NCBI GenBank assembly: GCA_031422195.1 | Contig: JANOPZ010000122.1 | Span: 1-26,770, forward strand | DNA: 26,770 nucleotides | Source: JALOTE01 sp031422195 | GTDB taxonomy: Bacteria > Pseudomonadota > Alphaproteobacteria > Rhizobiales > Rhizobiaceae | Reading direction: 5' to 3' | The notes under the pieces: model-generated | Database searches by the model: none | Told to the model about the DNA's origin: nothing | Seen by the model: the letters and a program-made list of their open reading frames with translations, nothing else | Translations under genes and position numbers: made by a program | Shown: one piece after another, positions 15,759-23,727 of the stretch | Layout: every line of letters begins with the position of its first letter | How positions within the stretch are numbered: the first letter of the stretch is position 1

Positions 15759-17063
15759 ATGACAGATTTTTACAATTTGGTTCCTTCAGCACCGCAAGGC
15801 CGCTTTGATGGCATCGAGCGTCCTTATACCCCGGCTGACGTGAAGCGACTGCGCGGCTCCATCCAAATGCGTTATACGCTGGCTGAAATGGGGGCCAACC
15901 GGCTTTGGCAATTGCTGGATGATGAGCCGTTCGTCAATGCGCTCGGCGCAATGACCGGCAACCAAGCGATGCAAATGGTGCGCGCCGGATTGAAAGCCAT
16001 ATATCTGTCGGGCTGGCAGGTTGCGGCTGATTCCAACACTGCGTCCTCTATGTATCCAGACCAATCACTTTACCCCGCCAACGCAGCACCGGAACTGGCA
16101 AAGCGGATCAATAAAACATTGCAGCGCGCCGACCAGATTGAACATTCGGAAGGCAATGGCTTATCTGTCGATACATGGTTTGCGCCGATTGTCGCTGACG
16201 CCGAAGCCGGTTTTGGCGGGCCGCTTAATGCTTTTGAAATTATGAAGGCTTTCATAGAGGCGGGCGTTGCCGGTGTTCATTATGAGGATCAGCTTGCATC
16301 AGAGAAAAAATGCGGCCATTTGGGCGGCAAGGTTTTAATCCCAACTGGCGCGCATATTCGCAATTTGAATGCGGCCCGTTTGGCGGCAGATGTCATGGGT
16401 ACATCGACGCTGGTGATTGCCCGCACCGATGCTGAAGCTGCAAAATTACTCACGTCAGACATTGACGATAATGATAAGCCTTTCGTTGATTATGAAGCAG
16501 GTCGCACCGCTGAAGGCTTCTATCACGTGCGCAATGGCATGGAGCCATGTATCGCCCGTGCCATAAAATATGCGCCGCATTGCGATTTGATTTGGATGGA
16601 GACATCGAAGCCAGATTTGGGCCAAGCACGCAAATTTGCTGAAGCCGTTCACCGCGTTCACCCCGGCAAGCGCTTGGCCTATAATTGCTCGCCCTCGTTT
16701 AACTGGAAGAAGAATTTGGATGATGCAACCATTGCGATGTATCAGCGCGAACTTGGCGCAATGGGCTACAAATTCCAGTTCATTACACTCGCTGGCTTTC
16801 ACCAGCTCAACTTCGGCATGTTTGAATTGGCGCGCGGCTATAAAGACCGGCAGATGAGCGCATACTCAGAGTTGCAAGAGGCTGAGTTTGCCGCTGAAGT
16901 AAACGGTTACACGGCCACCAAACACCAGCGCGAAGTTGGCACCGGATATTTTGATGCGGTGTCGCTCGCCATCAGCGGCGGCCAGTCATCCACCACCGCG
17001 ATGAAAGAATCCACAGAACAAGATCAATTCAAGTCTTCGCAATTCCGCACAGCGGCAGAGTGA
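15759..17063 (+). CDS. aceA: Isocitrate lyase
   Basis: The 434-residue cytoplasmic enzyme cleaves isocitrate to glyoxylate and succinate, the entry step of the glyoxylate shunt that allows growth on acetate or fatty acids. The signature KKCGHLGGK (183-191) with the catalytic Cys185 is intact. GWQVAAD (85-91), VHYEDQLASEKK, RTDAEA and NCSPSFNW, all lining the metal and substrate site, are present. Length is that of the bacterial class of about 430 residues. The ATG at 15759 begins MTDFYNLVPSAPQGRFDG, fitting the family start. A small gene follows after 22 bases, probably in the same mRNA. The divergent acyl-responsive regulator and three repeated boxes upstream suggest acetyl- or propionyl-CoA-linked control. 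Malate synthase is not in the window. Confidence 0.97.
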   Translation: MTDFYNLVPSAPQGRFDGIERPYTPADVKRLRGSIQMRYTLAEMGANRLWQLLDDEPFVNALGAMTGNQAMQMVRAGLKAIYLSGWQVAADSNTASSMYPDQSLYPANAAPELAKRINKTLQRADQIEHSEGNGLSVDTWFAPIVADAEAGFGGPLNAFEIMKAFIEAGVAGVHYEDQLASEKKCGHLGGKVLIPTGAHIRNLNAARLAADVMGTSTLVIARTDAEAAKLLTSDIDDNDKPFVDYEAGRTAEGFYHVRNGMEPCIARAIKYAPHCDLIWMETSKPDLGQARKFAEAVHRVHPGKRLAYNCSPSFNWKKNLDDATIAMYQRELGAMGYKFQFITLAGFHQLNFGMFELARGYKDRQMSAYSELQEAEFAAEVNGYTATKHQREVGTGYFDAVSLAISGGQSSTTAMKESTEQDQFKSSQFRTAAE

Positions 17064-17085
17064 CCCAATCTGAAAGGATACAATT

Positions 17086-17319
17086 ATGAACGCTAAACCA
17101 GACATCAAATCCCGTGCCGCTGATCAGGCATCATCCATGAGCGATGACCAACAGGCAGCCATCCGTATGGTTGCCAATGATCTGCACCGCCTCAACACAT
17201 CTGTAATGAAAGCGGTGGATGCGGGCGTTTCGGTGGAGTTGATCCGCTGTGCCCGCCACCATGGCGGTGACGGCAACTTTGGTGATTTGCTGACACCGGT
17301 GATTTTAACGCGCGGTTAA
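17086..17319 (+). CDS. Small protein of unknown function, aceA companion
   Basis: This is a 77-residue soluble protein of unknown function. The ATG at 17086 has a good AAAGGA ribosome binding site eight bases upstream, and codon use looks like the neighbours, so it is very likely real. The N-terminal third is polar and probably flexible (KSRAADQASSMSDDQQ). The core is helical (IRMVANDLHRLNTSVMKAVDAGVSVELIR), followed by a His/Cys-bearing CARHHGGDGNFGDLLTPVI segment with CxxHH spacing that could bind metal. It sits 22 bases after aceA, so it should be expressed with the glyoxylate shunt. A role in modulating isocitrate lyase or acetate metabolism is only a guess from position. Its stop codon is embedded in the first arm of a large inverted repeat. 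Confidence 0.8.
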   Translation: MNAKPDIKSRAADQASSMSDDQQAAIRMVANDLHRLNTSVMKAVDAGVSVELIRCARHHGGDGNFGDLLTPVILTRG

Positions 17320-17417
17320 ACCAAACGCTTGGGAGGAAGCGTGGCCGTCAGCAGCAATGCTGGCGGCCTTAAGCGTTGAATATGGTTTAGCGTGAACATG
17401 AGCTGAATTGATAAACC
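17317..17417 (+). ncRNA. Structured RNA element with alternative pairings after the aceA operon
   Basis: The core is an 11-bp hairpin at 17343-17368 (one G-U pair) closed by a GCAA tetraloop. Outer arms extend it: AACGCTT (17324-17330) with AAGCGTT (17371-17377), and TAAACCA (17317-17323) with TGGTTTA (17383-17389). Competing partners also exist: AAGCGT at 17337-17342 for the first arm, and TAAACC at 17412-17417 for the TGGTTTA arm. No T tract follows, so it is not a standard terminator. It could be a 3'-end stabiliser, a rho-dependent end, or a regulatory leader for the diguanylate cyclase gene further on. Confidence 0.55.
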
Positions 17418-17441
17418 TAAAACTTCATTGCGGCCCGCAAA

Positions 17442-17555
17442 ATGGCCAAGATGCTGTATTTGCTGCTGGTGGGCATTTGGGCAACCACGCGCATGTTCAG
17501 GCAAGAAACACCGATCAGTTTTGCGAAAGAGGCGGCAAGGCGATTGATCGGATAA
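17442..17555 (+). CDS. Candidate 37-residue membrane micropeptide
   Basis: An ATG at 17442 opens a short frame beginning MAKMLYLLLVGIWATTRMF, a basic start followed by one hydrophobic helix, then an amphipathic cationic tail (KEAARRLIG) before the stop at 17553. The amino-acid pattern looks protein-like, and the frame is open for seven more codons upstream. There is no clear ribosome binding site, so it may be a remnant of a longer gene or chance. Nothing in the neighbourhood suggests a function. Confidence 0.3.
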   Translation: MAKMLYLLLVGIWATTRMFRQETPISFAKEAARRLIG

Positions 17556-17575
17556 CGCTAAGGAATTTATTAATT

Positions 17576-17623
17576 ATGCCAGATAATCGATCGTCGTTAA
17601 CCACAATTCTTTACGTCGGTTAA
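17576..17623 (+). CDS. Candidate 15-residue leader peptide ahead of the diguanylate cyclase
   Basis: The peptide MPDNRSSLTTILYVG has an AAGGAA ribosome binding site ten bases upstream of its ATG and ends 39 bases before the cyclase start. Position and signal would suit an upstream ORF that couples or attenuates translation. It is too short to judge by composition. Confidence 0.3.
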   Translation: MPDNRSSLTTILYVG

Positions 17624-17662
17624 GTGGTTGAAGGCAGATGTGGTGGCAAGGAGAATGCCACA

Positions 17663-18790
17663 ATGCTCATCGATTTGGTCTATAACGCTATTCTTGTTTC
17701 CGTTGGCATGATTGCAGTGGCAAACATGTTTTTTGGCGCATTTACGCGCCAGAAATGGACGCCAAAGCAAAAAAGTGTTTGCTGCGGTTTATTATTTTCG
17801 ACATGCGCCATTATGGTGATGGCCAATTCTGTTGTTGTTGGCGGCCAATTTTATTATGATGCCCGGAACATATTTGTGGTTATCGGTGCTGCCTATGGCG
17901 GGCCGATTGCCGCTTTGATTTGTACAGTTTTTGTCGGGGCTTTTCGCTTGTTTCAAGGTGGCGAGGCATCTGTGCTCGGTGCTACCTCGGTTGCAATTGT
18001 TGGCCTCTTAGCGGCCATTTGGGGCCAACTCATGCACCGTGAGTACACCAAACCGGCGATGGCACCGCTTGTTGTCCTTGGAATGATTGCCAGCTTGCCA
18101 CTGCTGATGACCCCGTACCTTCCTTTGGGCTTATCTGAAAGCGATGCTATGAGCATTGCCATGAGGTTGGCGTTTGCCAACATCGTGCTGGTTTTATTGT
18201 TCGGTTGCCTTCTAACGCGGGAAACACGCCTGTTCGACAAAGAAAATATGCTGGAAGCAGAGGCTAAAACGGACGGTTTAACAGGCCTGCTTAATCGCCG
18301 CAGTTTTAATTTTGATCTGACCCGGGCATTGAAGGCAAAAGAAACAGTATCGGTTCTTTTAATTGATTTGGACCATTTCAAGAAAATAAATGACCAGTAT
18401 GGCCACGACTCAGGCGACGCTGTGTTGATTGAATGTGCTCGGATCTTTAAAAACGCCGTACGCGCCAGCGACCCCGTTTACCGCGTTGGGGGTGAAGAAT
18501 TTGCAGTGCTATTGCGTTACTCCACACCTGAAATAGCCCATTTAATTGCGGTATCCATTACACACGCAACACGCCGTGAACCGATTTGGTTTCATAACAA
18601 GTCAATTCCTGTTACCGCCAGCATCGCTGTTGTAACAGGAATAGCCAATCCCCAAAACCCCATCGAAAAGGATGTGGCCTTGCTTTTAAAACAGGCCGAT
18701 GTCGCGCTTTACAGGGCTAAAGCAGCTGGCCGTGATAAAGTAATTGTGTTTGGAAACGAGGATTTGGTGGGAGAAGAAAAGGCTGCCTGA
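17663..18790 (+). CDS. Membrane-bound diguanylate cyclase (5TMR-LYT sensor + GGDEF)
   Basis: The 375-residue protein makes c-di-GMP from two GTP. Residues 1-185 form a membrane sensor with about five or six helices. GGQFYYDARNIFVVIGAAYGG followed by FRLFQGG is the pattern of the 5TMR-LYT sensor domain. Residues 200-365 are a GGDEF domain: DGLTGLLNRR (204-213), metal-binding DLDHFK (235-240), active site GGEEF (276-280) and an inhibitory RxxD site (RASD, 267-270) five residues before it, so it should be active and product-inhibited. No EAL domain is present. The frame opens at a GTG (17624), but the ATG at 17663 has a strong AAGGAG nine bases upstream and starts at the first helix. It converges on edd with one base between stops. 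The signal sensed is unknown. Confidence 0.93.
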   Translation: MLIDLVYNAILVSVGMIAVANMFFGAFTRQKWTPKQKSVCCGLLFSTCAIMVMANSVVVGGQFYYDARNIFVVIGAAYGGPIAALICTVFVGAFRLFQGGEASVLGATSVAIVGLLAAIWGQLMHREYTKPAMAPLVVLGMIASLPLLMTPYLPLGLSESDAMSIAMRLAFANIVLVLLFGCLLTRETRLFDKENMLEAEAKTDGLTGLLNRRSFNFDLTRALKAKETVSVLLIDLDHFKKINDQYGHDSGDAVLIECARIFKNAVRASDPVYRVGGEEFAVLLRYSTPEIAHLIAVSITHATRREPIWFHNKSIPVTASIAVVTGIANPQNPIEKDVALLLKQADVALYRAKAAGRDKVIVFGNEDLVGEEKAA

Positions 18791-18791
18791 A

Positions 18792-20612
18792 TCAAGCCGC
18801 AAACGCGCTCGCGCCATCATCTGCCCTAGTCGCCAGCGCGCGCATAGCGTGGAACAATTCGCGGCCCATGCCGAAATCATTCGCAGCAAGATCGCCAACG
18901 GCTTGGGCACGCAATGCAAGTTCGGCGGCTGAAACCATCAATTCCAGCGTGCCGTTCACCGCATCAACGCGCACGACATCGCCGGTTTTCACTTTACCAA
19001 TCAACCCTCCGTCTTTGGCTTCGGGCGTGACATGAATGGCGGCGGGCACTTTGCCGGATGCGCCGGACATGCGGCCATCGGTGACAAGGGCAACTGTGAA
19101 GCCTTTGTCCTGCAACACGCCGAGCGAGGGCAGCAATTTGTGCAATTCGGGCATGCCATTGGCTTTTGGCCCTTGGAATCGGATGACGGCAACAAAATCA
19201 CGCTCTAACTGGCCCGCTTTGAATGCGGTAATTAAACTGTTTTGGTCTTCAAACACTACAGCAGGCGCTTCAATAATATGGCGCTCGGGCTTGACTGCGG
19301 AGGTTTTGATGATGGCATTGCCAAGATTGCCGGTGAGGAGTTTAATGCCGCCGGTTGCTTGGAACGCTTTGCCGATCGGTGCGAGCACTTTTTCATCGCC
19401 ACTGATCAACGGCGCAGGAACGCGCTCAACTGTGCCATCCGCGTTCAGTTTTGCTTCCACCGTGTAATCTGCCAAGCTATCGCCCCAAATGGTGCGGGCG
19501 TCTTCATGCATCATGCCTTCAGACAGCAATTCGCGGATGAGAAAACCAAGCCCGCCAGCGGCATTGAAATGGTTCACGTCTGCCATGCCATTCGGATAAA
19601 CGCGGGCGAGCAGCGGTACGGCGTCTGAAATATCAGAAATATCCGTCCATGTGAGCTTGATACCAGCGGCGGCCGCCATCGCGATCAAATGAATGGTGTG
19701 ATTGGTTGAGCCGCCCGTGGTGCAAAGGCCGACAACGCCGTTGACAATGGAGCGCTCATCGATGATTTCACCGGCGGGGCGGAAGTCATTGCCGAGCGCC
19801 GTGATCGACATAGCGTGCTGGGCAGCTTCGATTGTCAGTGCATCACGCAACGGCGTGCCGGGGTTGATGAAAGATGTGCCGGGGGTGTGCAGGCCCATTA
19901 GTTCCATCAACATTTGGTTCGAATTGGCTGTGCCATAAAACGTGCAGGTGCCGGGGCCGTGATAGGATTTCGCCTCAGCTTCCAGTAGTTCTTTGCGCCC
20001 GACTTTGCCTTCGGCAAATAATTGCCGGATACGGGATTTTTCATTGTTTGGAAGGCCCGATGTCATTGGCCCGGCCGGAATAAACACGGCTGGCAAATGG
20101 CCGAAGGTTAGCGCGGCAATCAACAATCCAGGCACGATTTTATCGCAAACGCCAAGGTAAACCGCAGCATCAAACATGTTATGGCTGAGGCCAATTGCAG
20201 CCGACATCGCAATGACATCGCGCGAAAACAGCGACAGTTCCATACCCGGCTGGCCTTGCGTCACGCCATCGCACATGGCCGGAACGCCGCCTGCAACTTG
20301 CGCTATACCGCCCACTTCGCGCACAGCCTGCTTAATCATGGCGGGATAGGTTTCAAACGGCTGATGCGCAGACAACATGTCGTTGTATGAGGTAATGATG
20401 CCAAGATTGCCGACCACATTACCAGCTAACGCGTCTTTCTCAGACGGGCTGCACACCGCAAAACCATGTGCCAGATTTCCGCAAGAGAGCGTTGATCGGT
20501 GAACTCGATGTGCAGACGCTGTCTTGACCCGCTCCAAATACGCTTCGCGCGTGGGGCGAGAGCGCTCAATAATACGCTGCGTAATAGCTTCAATCTGACG
20601 ATTTGCTGTCAT
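18792..20612 (-). CDS. edd: Phosphogluconate dehydratase
   Basis: The 606-residue iron-sulfur enzyme dehydrates 6-phosphogluconate to 2-keto-3-deoxy-6-phosphogluconate, the first committed Entner-Doudoroff step. It belongs to the IlvD/Edd family. Conserved cluster-region motifs are PAMCDGVTQGQPGME (111-125, Cys114) and GVCDKIVPG (154-162, Cys156), and the C-terminal TDGRMSGASGKVPAAIHV is intact. Length is standard for Edd, longer than IlvD. The ATG at 20612 has AAAGG eight bases upstream. It is the last gene of zwf-pgl-edd, 51 bases after pgl. The aldolase gene (eda) is not in the window. It ends one base from the convergent cyclase with no visible terminator. Confidence 0.97.
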   Translation of the reverse strand: MTANRQIEAITQRIIERSRPTREAYLERVKTASAHRVHRSTLSCGNLAHGFAVCSPSEKDALAGNVVGNLGIITSYNDMLSAHQPFETYPAMIKQAVREVGGIAQVAGGVPAMCDGVTQGQPGMELSLFSRDVIAMSAAIGLSHNMFDAAVYLGVCDKIVPGLLIAALTFGHLPAVFIPAGPMTSGLPNNEKSRIRQLFAEGKVGRKELLEAEAKSYHGPGTCTFYGTANSNQMLMELMGLHTPGTSFINPGTPLRDALTIEAAQHAMSITALGNDFRPAGEIIDERSIVNGVVGLCTTGGSTNHTIHLIAMAAAAGIKLTWTDISDISDAVPLLARVYPNGMADVNHFNAAGGLGFLIRELLSEGMMHEDARTIWGDSLADYTVEAKLNADGTVERVPAPLISGDEKVLAPIGKAFQATGGIKLLTGNLGNAIIKTSAVKPERHIIEAPAVVFEDQNSLITAFKAGQLERDFVAVIRFQGPKANGMPELHKLLPSLGVLQDKGFTVALVTDGRMSGASGKVPAAIHVTPEAKDGGLIGKVKTGDVVRVDAVNGTLELMVSAAELALRAQAVGDLAANDFGMGRELFHAMRALATRADDGASAFAA

Positions 20613-20663
20613 GGTTCAGGCCTTTAATTCAGTAGTCAAATCAGTGGGTTCAGATTTTGGGGT

Positions 20664-21395
20664 TCAGGTTTTGGGTGCCCAATAAATTTCCAGCGGTAGA
20701 CCGGGCGCATTTAACACTGCGCGGATTGGCATTTCGGTTGCGTCATCACCGCTTAACGCCTGATCAAGCACTGCCATTTTATCTTGGCCTTCAATATGCA
20801 AAATCACGCGCGTGGCTCGCAATATTTCGGCTAAGGTCAACGTCAATCGCGGCACACCGGCACCAGCAGCGCGCATGGAAATGATGCGGGACTTGCCGTT
20901 GGCATCCAATCCTTCGGCCAATCGGTCGCCGTTGGGAAAAAGAGACGCTGTGTGGCCGTCTGCGCCCATACCCAAAACGATCAAATCAAAACCGCGTGTC
21001 TGCAATTGGTCTGCCGCGCGGCGGGCAGCATCTTCGGCATTCAGCGACGCATGGTCATAAAGCGGTGTAAAGCGCGCGGTGGAAGCGTGGTTCTCAATCA
21101 GATGATCTTCAACCAAATGCGCATTGAGTTGGTCAGAATCAGCGGGAACACAGCGCTCATCAACTAGACGAATATTGACCCTCGCCCAATCCATTTTTTC
21201 GTTCGACAGCGCTTTGAAAAACGCTTTTGGAGTGGATCCGCCGGAAACCGCAATCGATGCCATATTGTGGCTGCACAACGTAAGAGCCAAAGCCAAACGC
21301 ACGTCGCTTGCAAGTTGATTGGCAAGTTGTTGGGGCGAGGCAAAGCGGTGAATGACAGGCGTTGTATCAGCCATCTTTTTCAAATTTTGCAGCAT
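20664..21395 (-). CDS. pgl: 6-phosphogluconolactonase
   Basis: The 243-residue soluble enzyme hydrolyses 6-phosphogluconolactone to 6-phosphogluconate, between Zwf and Edd. It is of the DevB/NagB-like type. Motifs are SGGSTP (51-56), LVDERCVP (77-84) and LGMGADGHTASLFP (141-154), the last being the family signature. The ATG at 21395 lies two bases after the zwf stop with GAGGGG about eight bases upstream, supporting it over the internal ATG at 21374. The tight spacing implies translational coupling with zwf. Confidence 0.96.
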   Translation of the reverse strand: MLQNLKKMADTTPVIHRFASPQQLANQLASDVRLALALTLCSHNMASIAVSGGSTPKAFFKALSNEKMDWARVNIRLVDERCVPADSDQLNAHLVEDHLIENHASTARFTPLYDHASLNAEDAARRAADQLQTRGFDLIVLGMGADGHTASLFPNGDRLAEGLDANGKSRIISMRAAGAGVPRLTLTLAEILRATRVILHIEGQDKMAVLDQALSGDDATEMPIRAVLNAPGLPLEIYWAPKT

Positions 21396-21397
21396 GA

Positions 21398-22876
21398 TTA
21401 AAACCCCTCATGCCATGTGCGGCCATCGCGCTCGATGAGCGCAATCGACGCCGACGGGCCCCACGTGCCAGCCATATAGGGCAAGGCCGGTTGGCCGGAG
21501 GACGCCCAAGAGTTGAGGATCGGATCAACCCAAGACCAAGCGGCTTCGACTTCATCCCGGCGCATGAACAAAGTCTGGTTGCCGCGGATAACGTCCATCA
21601 ACAGGCGTTCGTAAGCATCGGGGCTGCGCACTTTGAAGGCGTCGGCAAAGCTCATGTCGAGCGGCATATGGCGAAGGCGCATGCCACCGGGGCCGGGGTC
21701 TTTGATCATAATCCATTGGCGGACAGCTTCATCGGGCTGTAGCCTGATCACAAGTTTATTGGCAAACATTTTGCCAGCGGTTTCATCAAAGATTGAATGC
21801 GGAACAGGCTTGAAAGCGATGACAATTTCCGAGGCGCGCGAAGTCAGCCGTTTGCCGGTGCGCAGGTAAAACGGCACGCCTGCCCAGCGCCAATTGCCAA
21901 GTTCAGCTTTGATTGCCACAAAGGTCTCTGTGTTGCTTTCTGCACCGAGTTCTTCGGCGTAGCCTTTGACAGCGCCGGTAACGGATGCCCCCGCACGGTA
22001 TTGGCCGCGCACCGTCATGTCGGCAACATGGCCGTTTTCGATGGGTTTGAGTGAGCGCAGAACTTTCAGCTTTTCATCGCGAACCGCATCAGCATTGGTT
22101 GAAGCAGGTGGCTCCATCGCCACTAGGCACAGCAATTGCAAAATATGGTTCTGCACCATATCGCGCATCGCGCCGGCCTTGTCGTAATAGCCGACGCGGT
22201 CTTCAAGACCGACCGTCTCAGAAACTGTAATTTCGATATGGTCGATGTGCGATGAATTCCACAGCGGCTCGTACAGAGAATTGGCAAAGCGCAGTGCCAT
22301 CAAATTCTGCACGGTTTCCTTGCCAAGATAATGGTCAATACGGAATATACGGTTTTCAGCAAACACAGCGCCGATCGAGTCATTGAGCTGCTTGGCCGAA
22401 GCCAGATCGCGGCCGATTGGTTTTTCAACAATAATGCGGGCTTTGGGCGTAACCAAACCGGCAGACTTTAAGCGATTGGCAATTTCGCCAAACAGATTTG
22501 GCCCGACCGCCAGATAGTAGGCGCGAATGCGTTCTGGTGCTTCGTTCAGAAGACTGGCCAGATCACCCCAGCCGCCATCGCTCATCGCATCAATACGGCG
22601 ATAAAACAGACGGGCGAGAAACTTGTTCAGCTCGTCTTCAACCAGTTCGCCGGGCTTTAAAAACGTCTCAAGCGCGGTTTTAGCGAACGCGCGGTAGTCA
22701 TCATCGCTCATCTCTGAGCGCGACGCGCCGATGATGCGGGTAGGCTCGGTGAACTGACCTTCGCATTGGCGGTGATAAAGCGCAGGCAGCAATTTGCGCT
22801 CTGCAAGATCGCCAGTGCCGCCAAAAACGACACAATCAAACGGTTCAACGGGGATAATTTGGCTGGTCATTAGCAT
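21398..22876 (-). CDS. zwf: Glucose-6-phosphate 1-dehydrogenase
   Basis: The 492-residue enzyme oxidises glucose-6-phosphate to the lactone with NADP+ or NAD+, opening the Entner-Doudoroff and pentose phosphate routes. It has the N-terminal dinucleotide motif VVFGGTGDLAERKLLPALY, EKPIGRDL (151-158) and the active-site signature RIDHYLGKE (179-187). Two in-frame ATGs are possible, 22876 and 22870; neither has a good ribosome binding site, so the first two residues are uncertain. It is first in the zwf-pgl-edd operon, an arrangement common in rhizobia. A pair of TCGATTGA direct repeats lies 33-56 bases upstream. Confidence 0.97.
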   Translation of the reverse strand: MLMTSQIIPVEPFDCVVFGGTGDLAERKLLPALYHRQCEGQFTEPTRIIGASRSEMSDDDYRAFAKTALETFLKPGELVEDELNKFLARLFYRRIDAMSDGGWGDLASLLNEAPERIRAYYLAVGPNLFGEIANRLKSAGLVTPKARIIVEKPIGRDLASAKQLNDSIGAVFAENRIFRIDHYLGKETVQNLMALRFANSLYEPLWNSSHIDHIEITVSETVGLEDRVGYYDKAGAMRDMVQNHILQLLCLVAMEPPASTNADAVRDEKLKVLRSLKPIENGHVADMTVRGQYRAGASVTGAVKGYAEELGAESNTETFVAIKAELGNWRWAGVPFYLRTGKRLTSRASEIVIAFKPVPHSIFDETAGKMFANKLVIRLQPDEAVRQWIMIKDPGPGGMRLRHMPLDMSFADAFKVRSPDAYERLLMDVIRGNQTLFMRRDEVEAAWSWVDPILNSWASSGQPALPYMAGTWGPSASIALIERDGRTWHEGF

Positions 22877-22908
22877 GTTATTTTCGGGTTTCTGTCCTAA
22901 TAATCACG

Positions 22909-22932
22909 TCGATTGATAGTCTAATCGATTGA
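22909..22932. promoter_or_regulatory. Direct repeat in the zwf control region
   Basis: TCGATTGA occurs at 22909-22916 and again at 22925-22932, a 16-base period, 33-56 bases upstream of the zwf start. Spaced half-sites of this kind often bind a regulator of sugar catabolism, but the sequence does not match the gammaproteobacterial HexR consensus, so the binding protein is unknown. Confidence 0.4.
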
Positions 22933-23006
22933 ATTTTGCTAGCAGAGATTGCGGAAAAACGTGAGGGGCGGGCGGGAAGTTTGATTTGGCTCATTGTGTT
23001 TAACGC

Positions 23007-23031
23007 AAAAAAGACCGCCCCGAAACCCGGT
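23007..23031 (-). terminator. Weak terminator candidate after the GNAT gene
   Basis: On the minus strand a very GC-rich stretch with a 4-bp ACCG/CGGT stem (23014-23017 with 23028-23031) is followed by six T residues (23007-23012), about 84 bases after the GNAT stop. The stem is short, so confidence is low, but position and T tract fit the end of the decarboxylase-GNAT transcript. Confidence 0.3.
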
Positions 23032-23114
23032 AGACAAATTTCATGGTCACCTCACAGTCTAATACGGCATGCGAGTTCATAGAATTTTGCATGCCGCTAT
23101 TAAGGCTGTTGATT

Positions 23115-23681
23115 TTATGCGGCAGCCATGTGCGGGGCTTTTGGTATTGCAATTTTAGCCCCCACCGGGGCAATCAAACCCTTGGCAGAGGTCAAAGCGC
23201 CAGATTGCAACTCCAAACCAAGTAAACGGTGACGTTCAAACGGGCCGGGCATGGAGAGGTTTGCAGCAAGAGCTGCATCAAATCCAAAACGGTTGTAATA
23301 TTCAGGATCGCCAACGAGAATAATCGCGCTGAATGCCGCCTTGCGGGCATGGGCCAGCGCAGATTTCATCAATACGCCGCCAATGCCGAGGCCTTGAAAA
23401 GCGGGGTCAACGGCCAGCGGGCCAAGCAACAATGCGTCGCACAAGCCATTTACTTGAACGTGCCAAAGACGAATTGTGCCTGTCACAGCACCAAAACCGT
23501 CCGAAGCGATCAAAGAAATTGCTGGCAAACGGCCTTCACGCAACCGTTCAGAGGCGCGGCGGAAACGCACTTCACCCATTACGCGGTCAAGCAGGTTTTC
23601 GCGCGCGGTGATTTGTTCGGGGCGTTCTAAGGTAATCGTGAACGCAGATTCAGTTTGGGTGTTGATGTTATGTGCAAGCAT
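23115..23681 (-). CDS. GNAT-family N-acetyltransferase
   Basis: The 188-residue protein is a GCN5-related acetyltransferase. The acetyl-CoA pyrophosphate-binding motif is PAFQGLGIGGVLM (93-105), preceded by the beta-strand LLLGPLAVDP, and followed by LVGDPEYYNRFGF (122-134), the YhbS-like signature. The substrate is unknown. The open frame runs back to 23831, but that upstream part is a repeat element. The ATG at 23681 has AAAGGAAC eight bases upstream and is the real start. It follows the ornithine decarboxylase gene on the same strand. Acetylation of a polyamine or related amine is conceivable from that context but is not shown by the sequence. Confidence 0.9.
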   Translation of the reverse strand: MLAHNINTQTESAFTITLERPEQITARENLLDRVMGEVRFRRASERLREGRLPAISLIASDGFGAVTGTIRLWHVQVNGLCDALLLGPLAVDPAFQGLGIGGVLMKSALAHARKAAFSAIILVGDPEYYNRFGFDAALAANLSMPGPFERHRLLGLELQSGALTSAKGLIAPVGAKIAIPKAPHMAAA

Positions 23682-23727
23682 CAGTCGGGTTCCTTTCCGG
23701 AAGCCAGCCAATAAAAAAGGTATGGAT

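Noticed and set aside
17408..17623. 71-codon plus-strand ORF starting with TTG
   Set aside because: It has no ribosome binding site and no recognisable pattern. Only its last 15 codons, which have their own site, are kept as a candidate leader peptide.
22965..23021. GGGGCGG ... CCGCCCC inverted repeat upstream of zwf
   Set aside because: The arms are 43 bases apart in a GC-run context and could pair by chance; no support for a functional hairpin.
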